Assembly (NCBI RefSeq): GCF_030238365.1
Contig: NZ_JASSOT010000064.1
Location: 1-64,000 of the forward strand
DNA from: Lelliottia wanjuensis
GTDB lineage: Bacteria > Pseudomonadota > Gammaproteobacteria > Enterobacterales > Enterobacteriaceae
Direction of reading: 5' to 3'
Length of the DNA: 64,000 bases
Shown here piece after piece: positions 25,524 through 34,589 of this stretch. The notes under the pieces are model-generated. The model had not been told where the DNA came from. It saw only the letters and a program-made list of their open reading frames with translations, and made no database searches. The first letter of the stretch is position 1. Each line of letters opens with the position of its first letter. The translations under genes and the position numbers were made by a program.

Positions 25524-27476
25524 TCATCGCCATATCGCATTAGAGAATTCACGACCGCCTTCAACATCTGACACTGCATCCGCAAGTAAATCACGTATTT
25601 TTTTATCAGAAGTCAAATTTGCATAACTCTCTATAGGCCATTTATTGCGAACATATGCTTTCGCCACAGCCAGTCGAAAACGATACCCTAAATCCCAATC
25701 CCGTAACCAACCAAGCTCCGGTAATTGTGAGAAAAGCATTTCTCGTGCTCTTGGTGATAGCTTAGATTTCAAAATTTTTTGATGTAACTCAATGTAATAA
25801 TGCTCAATGACATAAAGTCCCTCATCTCCATTTGAGTTAAGAGAAAGAGCTACAAAGAAACAATTGAGCATATCTTCTTGCGCCCCATAAATATCATTTG
25901 AAACATCAATAATCGAGCTATACCATGGTTCGATACCAGCAGCGATGACGTTATTTGACAACCAACCAAGCGAATCGGCAAATTCATAAAGCAGTTTGGT
26001 GTGAGACACATGACCTAATACATTGGTTTGAAGTAGCAAATTATGACGAGATAAAAGTCCTTTCTTCCAAATATTAGGTAGTTCTTGGTGGCTATTTAAA
26101 TCTTTCACAATTTGTACAGCAGATACATTAGGGAAATTATCAAAAACTGCATCAACAAGATTTTCGTTATTACGACGCATCAGGTTACGAATAAAGCTAA
26201 CAAGCCCTACTGAATCCATTGGTACGAAAGGAAGTAGATCGATTAATGTGGCATCCTCTAATATAGATTGACTTGTATACAAAAACTCTGGATGTAATTT
26301 AACTATCAACTTTCGTATATCATGATAAGAATATGAATTAGGCCAGAATTCTGGTGTTTGGATAGTTTCAATTATGGCTTGGAAAACCATTCTACTCATA
26401 GAACTTTCTGAGTCTGAAGCTACAGTCACAAGCTTAAGAAGCGCTTCTGCATGCTGCGGCCACAAGTTTTTCAGATTAGTAATGCCAAGTGTCGTTAAAT
26501 TAGGAAAAACTTCATTTCTTTCTTCTTCACTTAAGATTAAAAATTTGACCAATTTCACTTGTACATAATTAGCTAGCACACCATCCACTAGATCTTGCTT
26601 CAAATAGCATGCATCGTTTGGCGCTGAAAATGCATCAAAAACAATGTTAATTATGCTTTGCACTGAATACTCTTGAACATCATCATCAAGAGTATAAACT
26701 TCAGCCAGGGGTTTAAATGAACCTCGTTGCTTACGAACGTCTCGCCCATACTTCCAAAGAAATTTACGTAGGGGACCTTCGGGCCCAATATAGACATCTT
26801 TTACAGCAGAACTAAGCCAATAAGATGAATCATTTTCTATGCTGGAAGAGTTATATTCGTCTTGTTTGATAACAGCGGTAACATCAAAACGAGCTGAACT
26901 TGTAGGACGTGGAGCCCGAGAGGCTGCTGTCTGGAAACGAAAATTGCGTCTGAGCCGAGGCCATTGTTGTGACCAAACCGCAAATAGTGGTCTATCAAGT
27001 TCATCTGGTGAACTAACTTCAACGCTTGTCGTTATTTTTCCATAAAGTGCGTCTATTAACTTTCTTACTATTGCATCGTCTATCGTCGTGCTTATTTCAC
27101 TTTTATCTAATAAATTAGCTTCAAAGGGTTTTCTATAGAGCTCCCGATCTAAAAAACCGCTTGGTCGAATAATGAGATTTTGTAATACGGACAAATCAGC
27201 TACAGACTCAAGAAGAGTTGGTTGAAGAAGTAGCGCATGGGTCCAAACACACCCAGGTCTTGGCATTTCTGGCGCAGGCCAAGTATACATAAGAACATAA
27301 CGACCTATTGAGGGCACAGGTAATCCAGTCCAATAACCCTTCGAACCACCGAAGACAACGCCCGGAGCAAGATCACTCAACTCAGTAAGAAATGCAGTTT
27401 CTTCTCCTAGAGGAAGAGATGAAGCAAGTAATCTATGCCCATCATCATAGCCGAATAAACAATGATCTATTTTCAT
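25524..27476 (-). CDS. GAP1-family protein of a GTPase-centred conflict system
   Basis: A 650-residue protein, last gene of the five-gene operon. The N-terminal signature CLFGYDDGHRLLASSL (residues 6-21), then VWTHALLL and the Arg-rich WPRLRRNFRFQTA, are what I know from the GTPase-associated protein 1 (GAP1-N) family. The remaining 400 residues are helical without enzymatic motifs. The ATG at 27476 overlaps the upstream stop in ATGA, and the longer frame to 27497 is not favoured. Family members always travel with paired GTPases and are thought to be adaptor or regulatory partners. No biochemical role is established that I know of. Confidence 0.75.
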   Translation of the reverse strand: MKIDHCLFGYDDGHRLLASSLPLGEETAFLTELSDLAPGVVFGGSKGYWTGLPVPSIGRYVLMYTWPAPEMPRPGCVWTHALLLQPTLLESVADLSVLQNLIIRPSGFLDRELYRKPFEANLLDKSEISTTIDDAIVRKLIDALYGKITTSVEVSSPDELDRPLFAVWSQQWPRLRRNFRFQTAASRAPRPTSSARFDVTAVIKQDEYNSSSIENDSSYWLSSAVKDVYIGPEGPLRKFLWKYGRDVRKQRGSFKPLAEVYTLDDDVQEYSVQSIINIVFDAFSAPNDACYLKQDLVDGVLANYVQVKLVKFLILSEEERNEVFPNLTTLGITNLKNLWPQHAEALLKLVTVASDSESSMSRMVFQAIIETIQTPEFWPNSYSYHDIRKLIVKLHPEFLYTSQSILEDATLIDLLPFVPMDSVGLVSFIRNLMRRNNENLVDAVFDNFPNVSAVQIVKDLNSHQELPNIWKKGLLSRHNLLLQTNVLGHVSHTKLLYEFADSLGWLSNNVIAAGIEPWYSSIIDVSNDIYGAQEDMLNCFFVALSLNSNGDEGLYVIEHYYIELHQKILKSKLSPRAREMLFSQLPELGWLRDWDLGYRFRLAVAKAYVRNKWPIESYANLTSDKKIRDLLADAVSDVEGGREFSNAIWR

Positions 27477-28342
27477 TCGTCCGCCGACATAAGCCATACA
27501 AGCGGTTCAGTCAAATCATTCCCCTCGCCTTCTGGTCCAACGATTTGAATTCTTCGACTTGCTACCAATGTTGCCACCTCATCAACAGCAGAATCATCAT
27601 CAAGACGAACTCCTTGTGCAGAAACTCCATAAATTTGATGATTAAAAAAGTCTCCATTAGTCTTTAAGAATTGTTCGACAAGTGGCATATTTATTGCCAA
27701 CCAATCGCAAGGTGTAATACCTGAATTACGGACCAAATCCCAAGCAGATATTAAAATCACTATACGGCGAAAACGTGATTCAAAAGGTGGACGTATAATG
27801 TCACTTAGTAGTTGCACAACTTTAACTTGTGCAGGTAGAAGTTTAGGTTCCCATTCTTGTGCTACTGTGTCGCTATTCCCAACATTAGGGTTAGTATCTG
27901 CAAGTTCACTATTGCTTGGTAATCTTGAATTAAATTCTGTAATTGAAAGCGTATCTTCCTTGATATCCGAACTGATGAAAAATAATATCCCATCATCCTC
28001 AGCAAACCCTTCAAGAAAATCTCTTCGAAATAATCTATCTTCAACCTGACGATCGAACGTTTCTCCTGCTAAATCAGGGAAAAAGGCGATCCCTTTTTCG
28101 TCAGTTTCACGATTACGCAGATGAATAGCGACATTCATATCTCCAATCTGAGAAGTTCTCGGTACAGGTTGGAAATTACGCCATGCCTCAGCAATCCGAT
28201 TAAGATAGGAACAATCACCTTTGAAATCCTCTAATACAAGGCGACATGAAGTTTCATCGGCTGCAACTAAATGCCAAAGTGCTGCTAAAAATGTAGTTTT
28301 ACCTGATGCTGGTAAACCCATAATAATGAAGTTTGAGTTCAC
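27473..28342 (-). CDS. double-GTPase system GTPase (first of pair)
   Basis: A 289-residue TRAFAC-like GTPase. It has a P-loop GLPASGKTT (residues 9-17), then TFLAALWHL, a G3 motif PDLAGE (Asp90, Gly93) and a G4-like SAWD (199-202) in place of NKxD. It corresponds to the DO-GTPase proteins of predicted NTP-dependent conflict systems. The start is GTG at 28342, overlapping the previous stop as TAGTG. Its end overlaps the GAP1 start. Which of the named DO-GTPase classes it belongs to needs a profile search. Confidence 0.78.
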   Translation of the reverse strand: MNSNFIIMGLPASGKTTFLAALWHLVAADETSCRLVLEDFKGDCSYLNRIAEAWRNFQPVPRTSQIGDMNVAIHLRNRETDEKGIAFFPDLAGETFDRQVEDRLFRRDFLEGFAEDDGILFFISSDIKEDTLSITEFNSRLPSNSELADTNPNVGNSDTVAQEWEPKLLPAQVKVVQLLSDIIRPPFESRFRRIVILISAWDLVRNSGITPCDWLAINMPLVEQFLKTNGDFFNHQIYGVSAQGVRLDDDSAVDEVATLVASRRIQIVGPEGEGNDLTEPLVWLMSADE

Positions 28343-29280
28343 TATACGGTCCTCCTTAGCAAAAGCCTATCAAACTCATCTGACAGCTCTGGAATACTCG
28401 GACTATTTAATTGCACAAGAGGTTTTCTCCTCAACCATGTTTTCAATAGAGGGGCTAAGCCTTGGCCCGATTCTGCATCTACAAGTGGTGCACGAGCTGC
28501 CGTATGGAATATTGCAACATTGAACCTCTCAGTTAGCATTGCCTCAATCTTTTGTTCAAATTCAGTTAACGAATTCCGAGCTTCAACTTTATCATCACCA
28601 TCAAGTAAATCGAATTTTGTGACCACTAACTGTATCTGCGCCTGAGGTGCAACATTCCCAGTGCGAGTTATTACGCGAATAATATCTCTTACCGAAGCAA
28701 AAACCTCTGCTCGCCTACGAGGTGCAGCAACACGTTCACCATCAATTATGAAAACAATAGTTGATGCCTTACGTATTTCGATCAGGTCAGCCGCACGGTC
28801 AGGTTGATCTCGAATCTCTCTATAAACTTCACCTGCACGCTCAGAAATAAGAAGGTCATGACGAGAAAAATCCGAGTCTTTTGACAATGCCAGATGAAAG
28901 AAACGTAGACCCTCTTGGGCTGATGTTCTATCAGTATCTGGATATACCCTTCCCGATACTGCTCGTGATTGAAAACTTTTTCTTTCAAAGCCCAATAAAC
29001 TTAGACTATGACAAAAGTAAGCATTCGCAAAAGCACCATGCAGGAAGCGACCATAGATTTCGGTTACTAATGTTGTTTTCCCACCATTTCGTTCGCCAAC
29101 GATGGCAATTATAGATGCATCCCGCCAACACAAGAGCTGATCGACCTCCGCCACAGATAGCATCGCAGCGGCAGGCAGTGATACCCAGGTCAGATTAGCA
29201 TCAGAAGGCTGGACAGTCACCGATTCCGGTTGCTCGAAAACATCAACGTCAGTATCTATTCCAGCATGTTGATCTGTCAC
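28342..29280 (-). CDS. double-GTPase system GTPase (second of pair)
   Basis: A 312-residue GTPase with a disordered N-terminus of about 40 residues, P-loop GERNGGKTT (62-70), a G3 region ISERAGE (145-151) in which the usual Asp is replaced, and G4 TKFD (221-224). The Arg-rich EVYREIRDQPDRAADLIEIR after G3 is a family feature. It starts with GTG within a GTGA overlap of the upstream gene. The altered G3 suggests slow hydrolysis or a structural, signal-holding role relative to its partner. Assigned to the DO-GTPase group by motif and context. Confidence 0.75.
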   Translation of the reverse strand: MTDQHAGIDTDVDVFEQPESVTVQPSDANLTWVSLPAAAMLSVAEVDQLLCWRDASIIAIVGERNGGKTTLVTEIYGRFLHGAFANAYFCHSLSLLGFERKSFQSRAVSGRVYPDTDRTSAQEGLRFFHLALSKDSDFSRHDLLISERAGEVYREIRDQPDRAADLIEIRKASTIVFIIDGERVAAPRRRAEVFASVRDIIRVITRTGNVAPQAQIQLVVTKFDLLDGDDKVEARNSLTEFEQKIEAMLTERFNVAIFHTAARAPLVDAESGQGLAPLLKTWLRRKPLVQLNSPSIPELSDEFDRLLLRRTV

Positions 29281-30347
29281 AGAAGTTGTCCTAGCAAATG
29301 TTCACGATATAGTTGCTCAGCTAAGGGATTTAGCTCTAACTGAATTGAAGATTCAAACCCTGTTCTTGCTTGAAATTGCTGATGCCATGCACCTACACCA
29401 ATTGTCCGGGCTAATTCAATCGCAGTTGAGATTGGAGCCAACCTGGCAGGCAATCGAGACGATACATTTAGTGATTCGAGTTCTTCTACGGTAAAACCAT
29501 CGATCGCGGCAGCTAGTTCTTTTGGTTGTGCTCCTCGTCCCTTCTTAGCAGATAGAATCACCCGTTCTAACATAGCTGGTATTGCAACAGGGCCCAATCG
29601 CGATGAACTCGTCAAATCCCCCAAATCCACGGCACCAACTATTGCTGCTTGCTGAGGGGAGAAAGTAGTAAAATTGCGATTAAATGTTCTGCTGTAGCCA
29701 CCAGTCAACCACCAGAGCATCTGGCTCTCTTCCCGCATAAGCGCTTTTTGGCGTTCAAATTTTTTCAGTATAGATATACTCTGAGTTGCTGTAGTTCTAG
29801 CCGAAGTTTGGGCTTCTGTTCGGATCTTACCAAGTAGCGTAATCAGCGTTGCCCAGTCATTTGTTGAACCTAATGCTGTAATTTCTTCATCAAGTTTTGC
29901 GGTTATCGTCGGAGCAATCTTGAGAGGAATTTCTTCAAACGCCCGCTCCTCAACAGCAAGGCGCATAAGACACTCTTCAGCATGGACTAAAAGCCAAGTT
30001 GACTGTAGGGGAAGACGAAGACCTTTAGCGCTTCCGACACACACTGCCAAAATTGCAACCGCATTTTCATCATCAATTAATTCCCCAAGTACTGATGCCG
30101 AAAGAACACGGGCCTCTCTTTCTTTGTTTACAAGACTGAAACTAGCATCATCTTTAACAAATTCATCCCTAAACCAATCTAAATTGATATTAGTGCTACC
30201 GTAATAAAAACAGACTAAGTCAAGTATATGGTTGTCGGTTATATTCTCTACGATGCGCTTAACCGAACCTTGTCGAGAAGTTATTACTTCGGGGCTTGGT
30301 GATAGACCGGCTTCTGCATATCGATCTGCAAATGTTAATGTAGTCAT
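29277..30347 (-). CDS. GASH-like helical component of the GTPase system
   Basis: A 356-residue almost entirely alpha-helical protein without catalytic motifs. The opening TLTFADRYAEAGLSPSPEVITSRQGSVKRI and the WWLTGGYSRTFNRNF segment (near residue 213) resemble what I recall of GASH, the GTPase-associated system helical domain. It is the second gene of the operon, two bases after the phosphoesterase stop, and its TGA overlaps the GTG of the next gene. A scaffold role linking the effector-type phosphoesterase to the GTPases is inferred. Confidence 0.65.
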   Translation of the reverse strand: MTTLTFADRYAEAGLSPSPEVITSRQGSVKRIVENITDNHILDLVCFYYGSTNINLDWFRDEFVKDDASFSLVNKEREARVLSASVLGELIDDENAVAILAVCVGSAKGLRLPLQSTWLLVHAEECLMRLAVEERAFEEIPLKIAPTITAKLDEEITALGSTNDWATLITLLGKIRTEAQTSARTTATQSISILKKFERQKALMREESQMLWWLTGGYSRTFNRNFTTFSPQQAAIVGAVDLGDLTSSSRLGPVAIPAMLERVILSAKKGRGAQPKELAAAIDGFTVEELESLNVSSRLPARLAPISTAIELARTIGVGAWHQQFQARTGFESSIQLELNPLAEQLYREHLLGQLL

Positions 30348-30349
30348 TA

Positions 30350-31621
30350 CTAATCCCTTAATCGCTGTTCTATTGTAGTCACTGCGTCTTCAAGTACATT
30401 AAGCAGTTCTCGTTCATATGCTCTGATTAATACCCGACGAAAACGCTCATAGTCGGGTAAGCTCATGTCTTCTTCTTCCAAAAGCTCCAGCCTCCCTGCA
30501 ATCTCGAATTTTTGGCTGAACGAAAGCCGGTAAAAGCGAAGGCCAAGATCTCGGAGGAGATTAATAGTATTCCCCTCCTTGACAGGCATTATTTCAGGCG
30601 AAAGCCCTGCATAATTATTTGAAATTTCTGGTAATTCAGATGAACAAACCCAGTCATTCAGCCTTATGGAGTGCTCAAATGTAGATGAGCTTCTATCCAT
30701 CTTCGCCTGAAATCCTCCTGGAGCCGTCTGCCAGATTCTAATGTGAGCCTTGATTCTAAGAGTTCGCTCAGTTGGCCCACCATTTACACATAATTCAATT
30801 AGGTTATATCCAGGCTCCCAGCCATTCTCCTGGCGATCAGGGTTTGCAGCGCTAGCAGAAAGCCGAACATAGTCACGAACCATATCGACTCTGTTAGTAT
30901 GGACGTGACCAAAAATTTGTAGTGGGGCTACATCATTAAGGTGGTCCTCCAGCTCACGAGAATTTCGTAACCACGAAAGATGATGGTGAGTAAGTACAGC
31001 ATTCACGACACCATCTTCACGTGTGATCTGAAGGCTTGCTGGATCAACGAACAGATCACCTTGACGATCATGGCCACTAGAGACAAAGGCACTGTTCAGC
31101 CCCCACAGTCTTAGAATTGAACCATCATTTAGCTTAAGATCTCGAACGACACGCGTTCGATCTGGAGGAAGCAAATCGCAAAAGAACTGCTGCGCGAATT
31201 GGTTGTAGTTTCCCAAACTCTCATAAAGTAAGCGCCCAGCGTCAGGATCACTCAGTTGCTTAGAAATTTCAGTGTTAGAGTTTCCTGCTGACTTGATTGT
31301 GTTATGGATCATCTGAACCAAATTGCGGTCCGCCAGATTACGGACAACATCATGATTGCCTGGTACGACAAAAACTGATGCCATCGAACATCCACAAGCC
31401 TCACAAAGCGTAGTAAGCCAATCTGTAGCAAATTTGAACTCTTCTGGATCGCCTGAGAACGCAATATCTCCAGAAACAACTATTGCATCAGGAACACCTA
31501 ACCTCGAACACTGCAGTCTTGCGTCACGAACCAACTCATTTCTGAGATGAAAATTTGGGTCTTGGGTAGTGTGAATATCAGATTTTCGAAAGTGAATATC
31601 AGACAAATGAAGTATGAGCAA
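30350..31621 (-). CDS. calcineurin-like metallophosphoesterase, likely effector of the GTPase system
   Basis: A 423-residue protein, first gene of the operon. The metallophosphoesterase motifs are complete: DIH (Asp8, His10), GD (51-52), GNHD (88-91), HHH (212-214) and GHVH (238-241). A second, non-catalytic C-terminal region of about 100 helical residues (NLLRDLGLRFYRLSF... RVLIRAYERELLNVLEDAV) may dock onto the partner proteins. Translation begins at TTG with GAGGAG 7 bases upstream, at LILHLSDIHF. Substrates of the superfamily include nucleic acids and nucleotides, so it is the most plausible toxic output of the system. Confidence 0.82.
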   Translation of the reverse strand: MLILHLSDIHFRKSDIHTTQDPNFHLRNELVRDARLQCSRLGVPDAIVVSGDIAFSGDPEEFKFATDWLTTLCEACGCSMASVFVVPGNHDVVRNLADRNLVQMIHNTIKSAGNSNTEISKQLSDPDAGRLLYESLGNYNQFAQQFFCDLLPPDRTRVVRDLKLNDGSILRLWGLNSAFVSSGHDRQGDLFVDPASLQITREDGVVNAVLTHHHLSWLRNSRELEDHLNDVAPLQIFGHVHTNRVDMVRDYVRLSASAANPDRQENGWEPGYNLIELCVNGGPTERTLRIKAHIRIWQTAPGGFQAKMDRSSSTFEHSIRLNDWVCSSELPEISNNYAGLSPEIMPVKEGNTINLLRDLGLRFYRLSFSQKFEIAGRLELLEEEDMSLPDYERFRRVLIRAYERELLNVLEDAVTTIEQRLRD

Positions 31622-32318
31622 AATGCCACTCCTCGGGTTTTACTGATGCTTAAACTATATCGTTAGTTTGAAAACTTCATCCCACTGAAAGATCTCGTAT
31701 TTTACAACTTTGTAAAGCATACGGCTAGAACCACATCGACAGAGTGAGACGCAAGTAACGCACTGTGGTTTAACCTTATTGCAACTAAGTCAATACGTGA
31801 CAGGGCATCGAGCAATCAGGCAGCGTTGCCTGCATTCGTTGTAGCAGGCAACGTTGTTTCTTATGCAAATGATACTGACGTGAATGCCATACTGCCTCCC
31901 TATATTAGGGTATGCCCCATAACTTGCTTGCTTGACAAAAAGTGCTGTGGGAGTGCATTTCCAAAATGTGATTTTTTTGTTAAAAAATAGGTGCTTATAG
32001 GACCATTTTCATCGCAAAAAGAATTGTTTAAACAGTTACAACAATGTGGTGCTGTACAAAAATTGTTGCGGGACACACTAATTTTCGCAGTATGGAACCA
32101 AAAGCTGTTCTAGGTACTTACTAATGCAGGGGCAATGACGGTTTTGCTAATCAATCGCTCCTTTCATGGAGGGAGTAATACCCTTAAATCCTTCCTGTAT
32201 CGCATTCTGAGCGGTTTTTAATGTAAATAGCTGAATGGTATTTACAGTAACCCCTAAAGCCTCCACAGAGGCTTATAATTCGTCTGATATTGCCATTTAT
32301 TGTATCCAATACAATTGG
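31622..32318. other. 697-bp intergenic region upstream of the GTPase operon
   Basis: No credible ORF. The left part (31640-31800) should contain the promoter of the phosphoesterase operon. A 10-bp perfect stem (31824-31833 with 31844-31853) followed by TTGTTTCTT resembles a terminator. The right part (31860-32300) is AT-rich with runs such as TTTTTTTGTTAAAAAA near 31975. It may hold an unrecognised small RNA or decayed gene, but I can show neither. Confidence 0.45.
31824..31862 (+). terminator. terminator-like hairpin in the intergenic region
   Basis: CGTTGCCTGC (31824-31833) and GCAGGCAACG (31844-31853) form a perfect 10-bp stem with a 10-base loop, followed by a T-rich tract. No upstream plus-strand gene is visible, so it may end a short non-coding transcript. 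Confidence 0.5.
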
Positions 32319-32717
32319 TTAGCTATAAACAGGTAATTTAGCTTCAATACTGTAGATTCCCGTGTTGCAGGCTATACAGTGTTTTTCTCCAACGTAATCA
32401 CTATTGCATTGGTTACAGTGCCAGTTAAGAACACTGACTACTGGAGCTAACCCTCTTACGAGTTGTCGTAGTTTCTGGGTTCTGGCTGATTCTTTTTCTT
32501 CCGGATCGTAGTAAGGGCATTGTTGAAGCTTTTCCGTTGGATAGGCTTGCTGATTATGTTCAAACCACGGATTAAGAAACCCTCCACCATCGTTGAGAAT
32601 GACAGGACAATCGCATTGATGACAGCGATAGCTACTGGATTTAGCTTTAGCTGCGTCAGTAGCCGTAACGATATGGCCTTTAGCATCAATGGCTAAGGTG
32701 GTGCTTAAAATACGCAT
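32319..32717 (-). CDS. putative zinc-ribbon protein of CP4-like islands
   Basis: A 132-residue protein with two cysteine clusters: YRCHQCDCP in the N-terminal half and WHCNQC...HCIAC in the C-terminal half, forming zinc ribbons. A conserved FLNPWFEHNQQ...CPYYDPEEKES segment lies between. Such proteins accompany AlpA and Gp2-type genes in P4-like islands. The ATG at 32717 is chosen because GGAG lies 8 bases upstream, and the frame could extend to 32768. A nucleic-acid-binding role is likely but unproven. Confidence 0.75.
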   Translation of the reverse strand: MRILSTTLAIDAKGHIVTATDAAKAKSSSYRCHQCDCPVILNDGGGFLNPWFEHNQQAYPTEKLQQCPYYDPEEKESARTQKLRQLVRGLAPVVSVLNWHCNQCNSDYVGEKHCIACNTGIYSIEAKLPVYS

Positions 32718-32855
32718 TAATAGTGCTCCGGCTCTCCATCCACAGGCAACAGAAAACCCTGACCACATTGTTTAACGGTCATTGAGTCAGGTATCGCTAT
32801 GGAAGGGAGAGCTATTCAGAAAGGGGATAAGTTGAGATGTGGTACTGAAACCTAT

Positions 32856-33079
32856 TTATTCACCACGGGATTCTTTTATTCTCGCCAGCAACCAGGCTTT
32901 TACTTCGCTTTCTAACCAACGGGAGCTACGGCCTTGCTTTATAGGTTTAGGGAATTATCCGTTTTCCATCAGTTTGTAAAACCATTTATTAGACATACCA
33001 GTAAATGCAACTATAGTTTCATATCAATCAACTTATCGTTAATCAGTTCAATGTCATTAAGGGTATTGATGTTGCTCAT
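32856..33079 (-). pseudogene. degenerate alpA-type regulator
   Basis: The minus strand starts MSNINTLNDIELINDKLIDMKL then stops. In the next frame it continues TIVAFTGMSNKWFYKLMENG, an in-frame TAA, then FPKPIKQGRSSRWLESEV...ARIKESRGE. This is clearly an AlpA family gene (HTH plus the FPKPIKQGRSSRW motif) broken by one frameshift and one nonsense codon. A separate intact AlpA-like gene at 19981 may replace it. Confidence 0.82.
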
Positions 33080-33197
33080 GATAGTTGTCTCTCTTTAAGG
33101 GATAAGGGAGACAGGAACCAATATTTACGCAGTTAATCTGGTAGATGTCGGTTCTCTGTCATAAGCTGTTCCCACAGTAATGAATTACCTGGATGGT

Positions 33198-33824
33198 TTA
33201 TCGCTGACTACAACCGAAGTTGCGTTTGCCATCACCTTTACGTTTGGTTTCCTCTTTAGCTAGATAGCTGGCATGATAAATAAATTTTCGGTACTTCTCT
33301 GTTTCTTTCCCCTCTTTACTTAGAAGGAAGTATGTTGGGTTTTTATCAGGAAAAACCAGTAATGAACGGTTTTCAGGATAATCAACATGCAATGATCTAC
33401 ACCATGCTTTCCTGATCATTGAAGATAGATTCCCATCAAGAGCTTTATAGTCTCCCAAAAAGGCGTACGCATCTTTGTTGAAGGTAAGCATGAGGTGGTA
33501 ATGCTTTTTATCTTCCAGACCAGGTTCTTTATCAAACTCTCTGACCCATACGTTTCTAACTTTACAAGGGTATGTTCTGATCCCTTTTTTAGCTTTACGT
33601 TTTAAATCAGCTTGAACTTGAGCAACCAGTGATGCCATGAAATCCGAGGGAAGGTTTAACGTATCAACATCGGCATAATCATCAGGGAGCCTACCTATTG
33701 CAAATACAACCATGAGTCTTGGATAAGCTTCCATGGATCTACATAAGGTAATTTTTATTTTATCCATGTAGCGTTCGTTGATAGTGTAGTTATCGTTGTA
33801 ATCGTATTCTGGTTCAGTATTCAC
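33198..33824 (-). CDS. inovirus Gp2/YfjJ-family replication-type protein
   Basis: A 208-residue protein of the family annotated as inovirus-type Gp2 in P4/CP4 islands. It has a KKHYHLMLTFNKDAYAFLG core, whose HYH recalls the HUH metal site of rolling-circle initiators, AWCRSLHVDYPENRSLLVFP, and a closing FIYHASYLAKEETKRKGDGKRNFGCSQR, typical of this family. The N-terminal DxNYTINERYMDKIKI region is also standard. Possibly involved in island replication. It is downstream of the broken alpA in orientation terms only and runs on the same strand. Confidence 0.8.
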   Translation of the reverse strand: MNTEPEYDYNDNYTINERYMDKIKITLCRSMEAYPRLMVVFAIGRLPDDYADVDTLNLPSDFMASLVAQVQADLKRKAKKGIRTYPCKVRNVWVREFDKEPGLEDKKHYHLMLTFNKDAYAFLGDYKALDGNLSSMIRKAWCRSLHVDYPENRSLLVFPDKNPTYFLLSKEGKETEKYRKFIYHASYLAKEETKRKGDGKRNFGCSQR

Positions 33825-34589
33825 TTAGTTGTTCCTTTGGGTTGTTAATGACATACCAATGGAACGTTAGTTAAAGTTTATTGGATCAAGTATTGGCTTA
33901 GTAGCCAAGTACTAGTGATTAGCTTATTTCTATAAGTGGATTATTCAGAACTGATGTATGCATTGTTCAATGCAATAAGTCTATCTAGTTATCTATGTAT
34001 GATGATGATGTTCAAATGTAGTGTTTAGGTGTGTTTATGATTATGTATTTAATGGTACTTCTTTATTATATTATTATACCAACACGTAAAAGCACACTGA
34101 CTATAGTGATGTGAAAAAAATTTCATCAATAGAAGCATTCCGATTTAGCTACATTAATTTCTATCGAATGACGGAAATTAATATTATTGTACAGGATAGC
34201 ATCATGTATTGATTATTTTGTGCTGTAGTGAAATTCATCGAGGCAATCATGCAATCGAGCATCTTTCTGTGCTTTAATTACTCTGAAGTTACGCTTCAAC
34301 ATGAAGTGATATTAATTTTGTGTTAATTCGCCATAATTTACGTGGCATTTTCTCACGTATCGATAATGTTTATCTTAATTAGAAACAGATTATGTCACGA
34401 CCTCTAAAAAATATAAAAAAAACAGGTAAATGATTCAAACCATCGGTTTTACCTCACACTGTAAGCGAAATATCTCATTTATCTACACATTTACCTCATG
34501 ACATCAGCATTTTTACCTCATATTTGACTTATTAAATCGACTATAATGCATCGATTTTCTATGCGTTACATAGCGAGGTTTACTTAAAA
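33825..34589. other. 765-bp AT-rich intergenic region between divergent genes
   Basis: There is no ORF of note. It contains promoters for the Gp2-type gene (minus) and the 313-aa gene (plus) and, near its right end, a set of repeated TTTACCTCA motifs. In P4-family elements such a region can hold a replication origin. Here the only direct support is the iteron-like repeats. Confidence 0.45.
34448..34520 (+). promoter_or_regulatory. TTTACCTCA iteron-like repeats
   Basis: TTTACCTCA occurs at 34448-34456, 34490-34498 and 34512-34520, spaced 42 and 22 bp, close to whole helical turns. An inverted partial copy AGGTAAA lies at 34424-34430. They end 70 bp before the 313-aa gene, consistent with an operator for that gene product or an origin iteron. 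Confidence 0.55.

Noticed and set aside
34424..34520. CRISPR-like array
   Set aside because: The repeats are only 9 bases, irregularly spaced and three in number, and no cas genes are present. Operator or iteron is the better reading.
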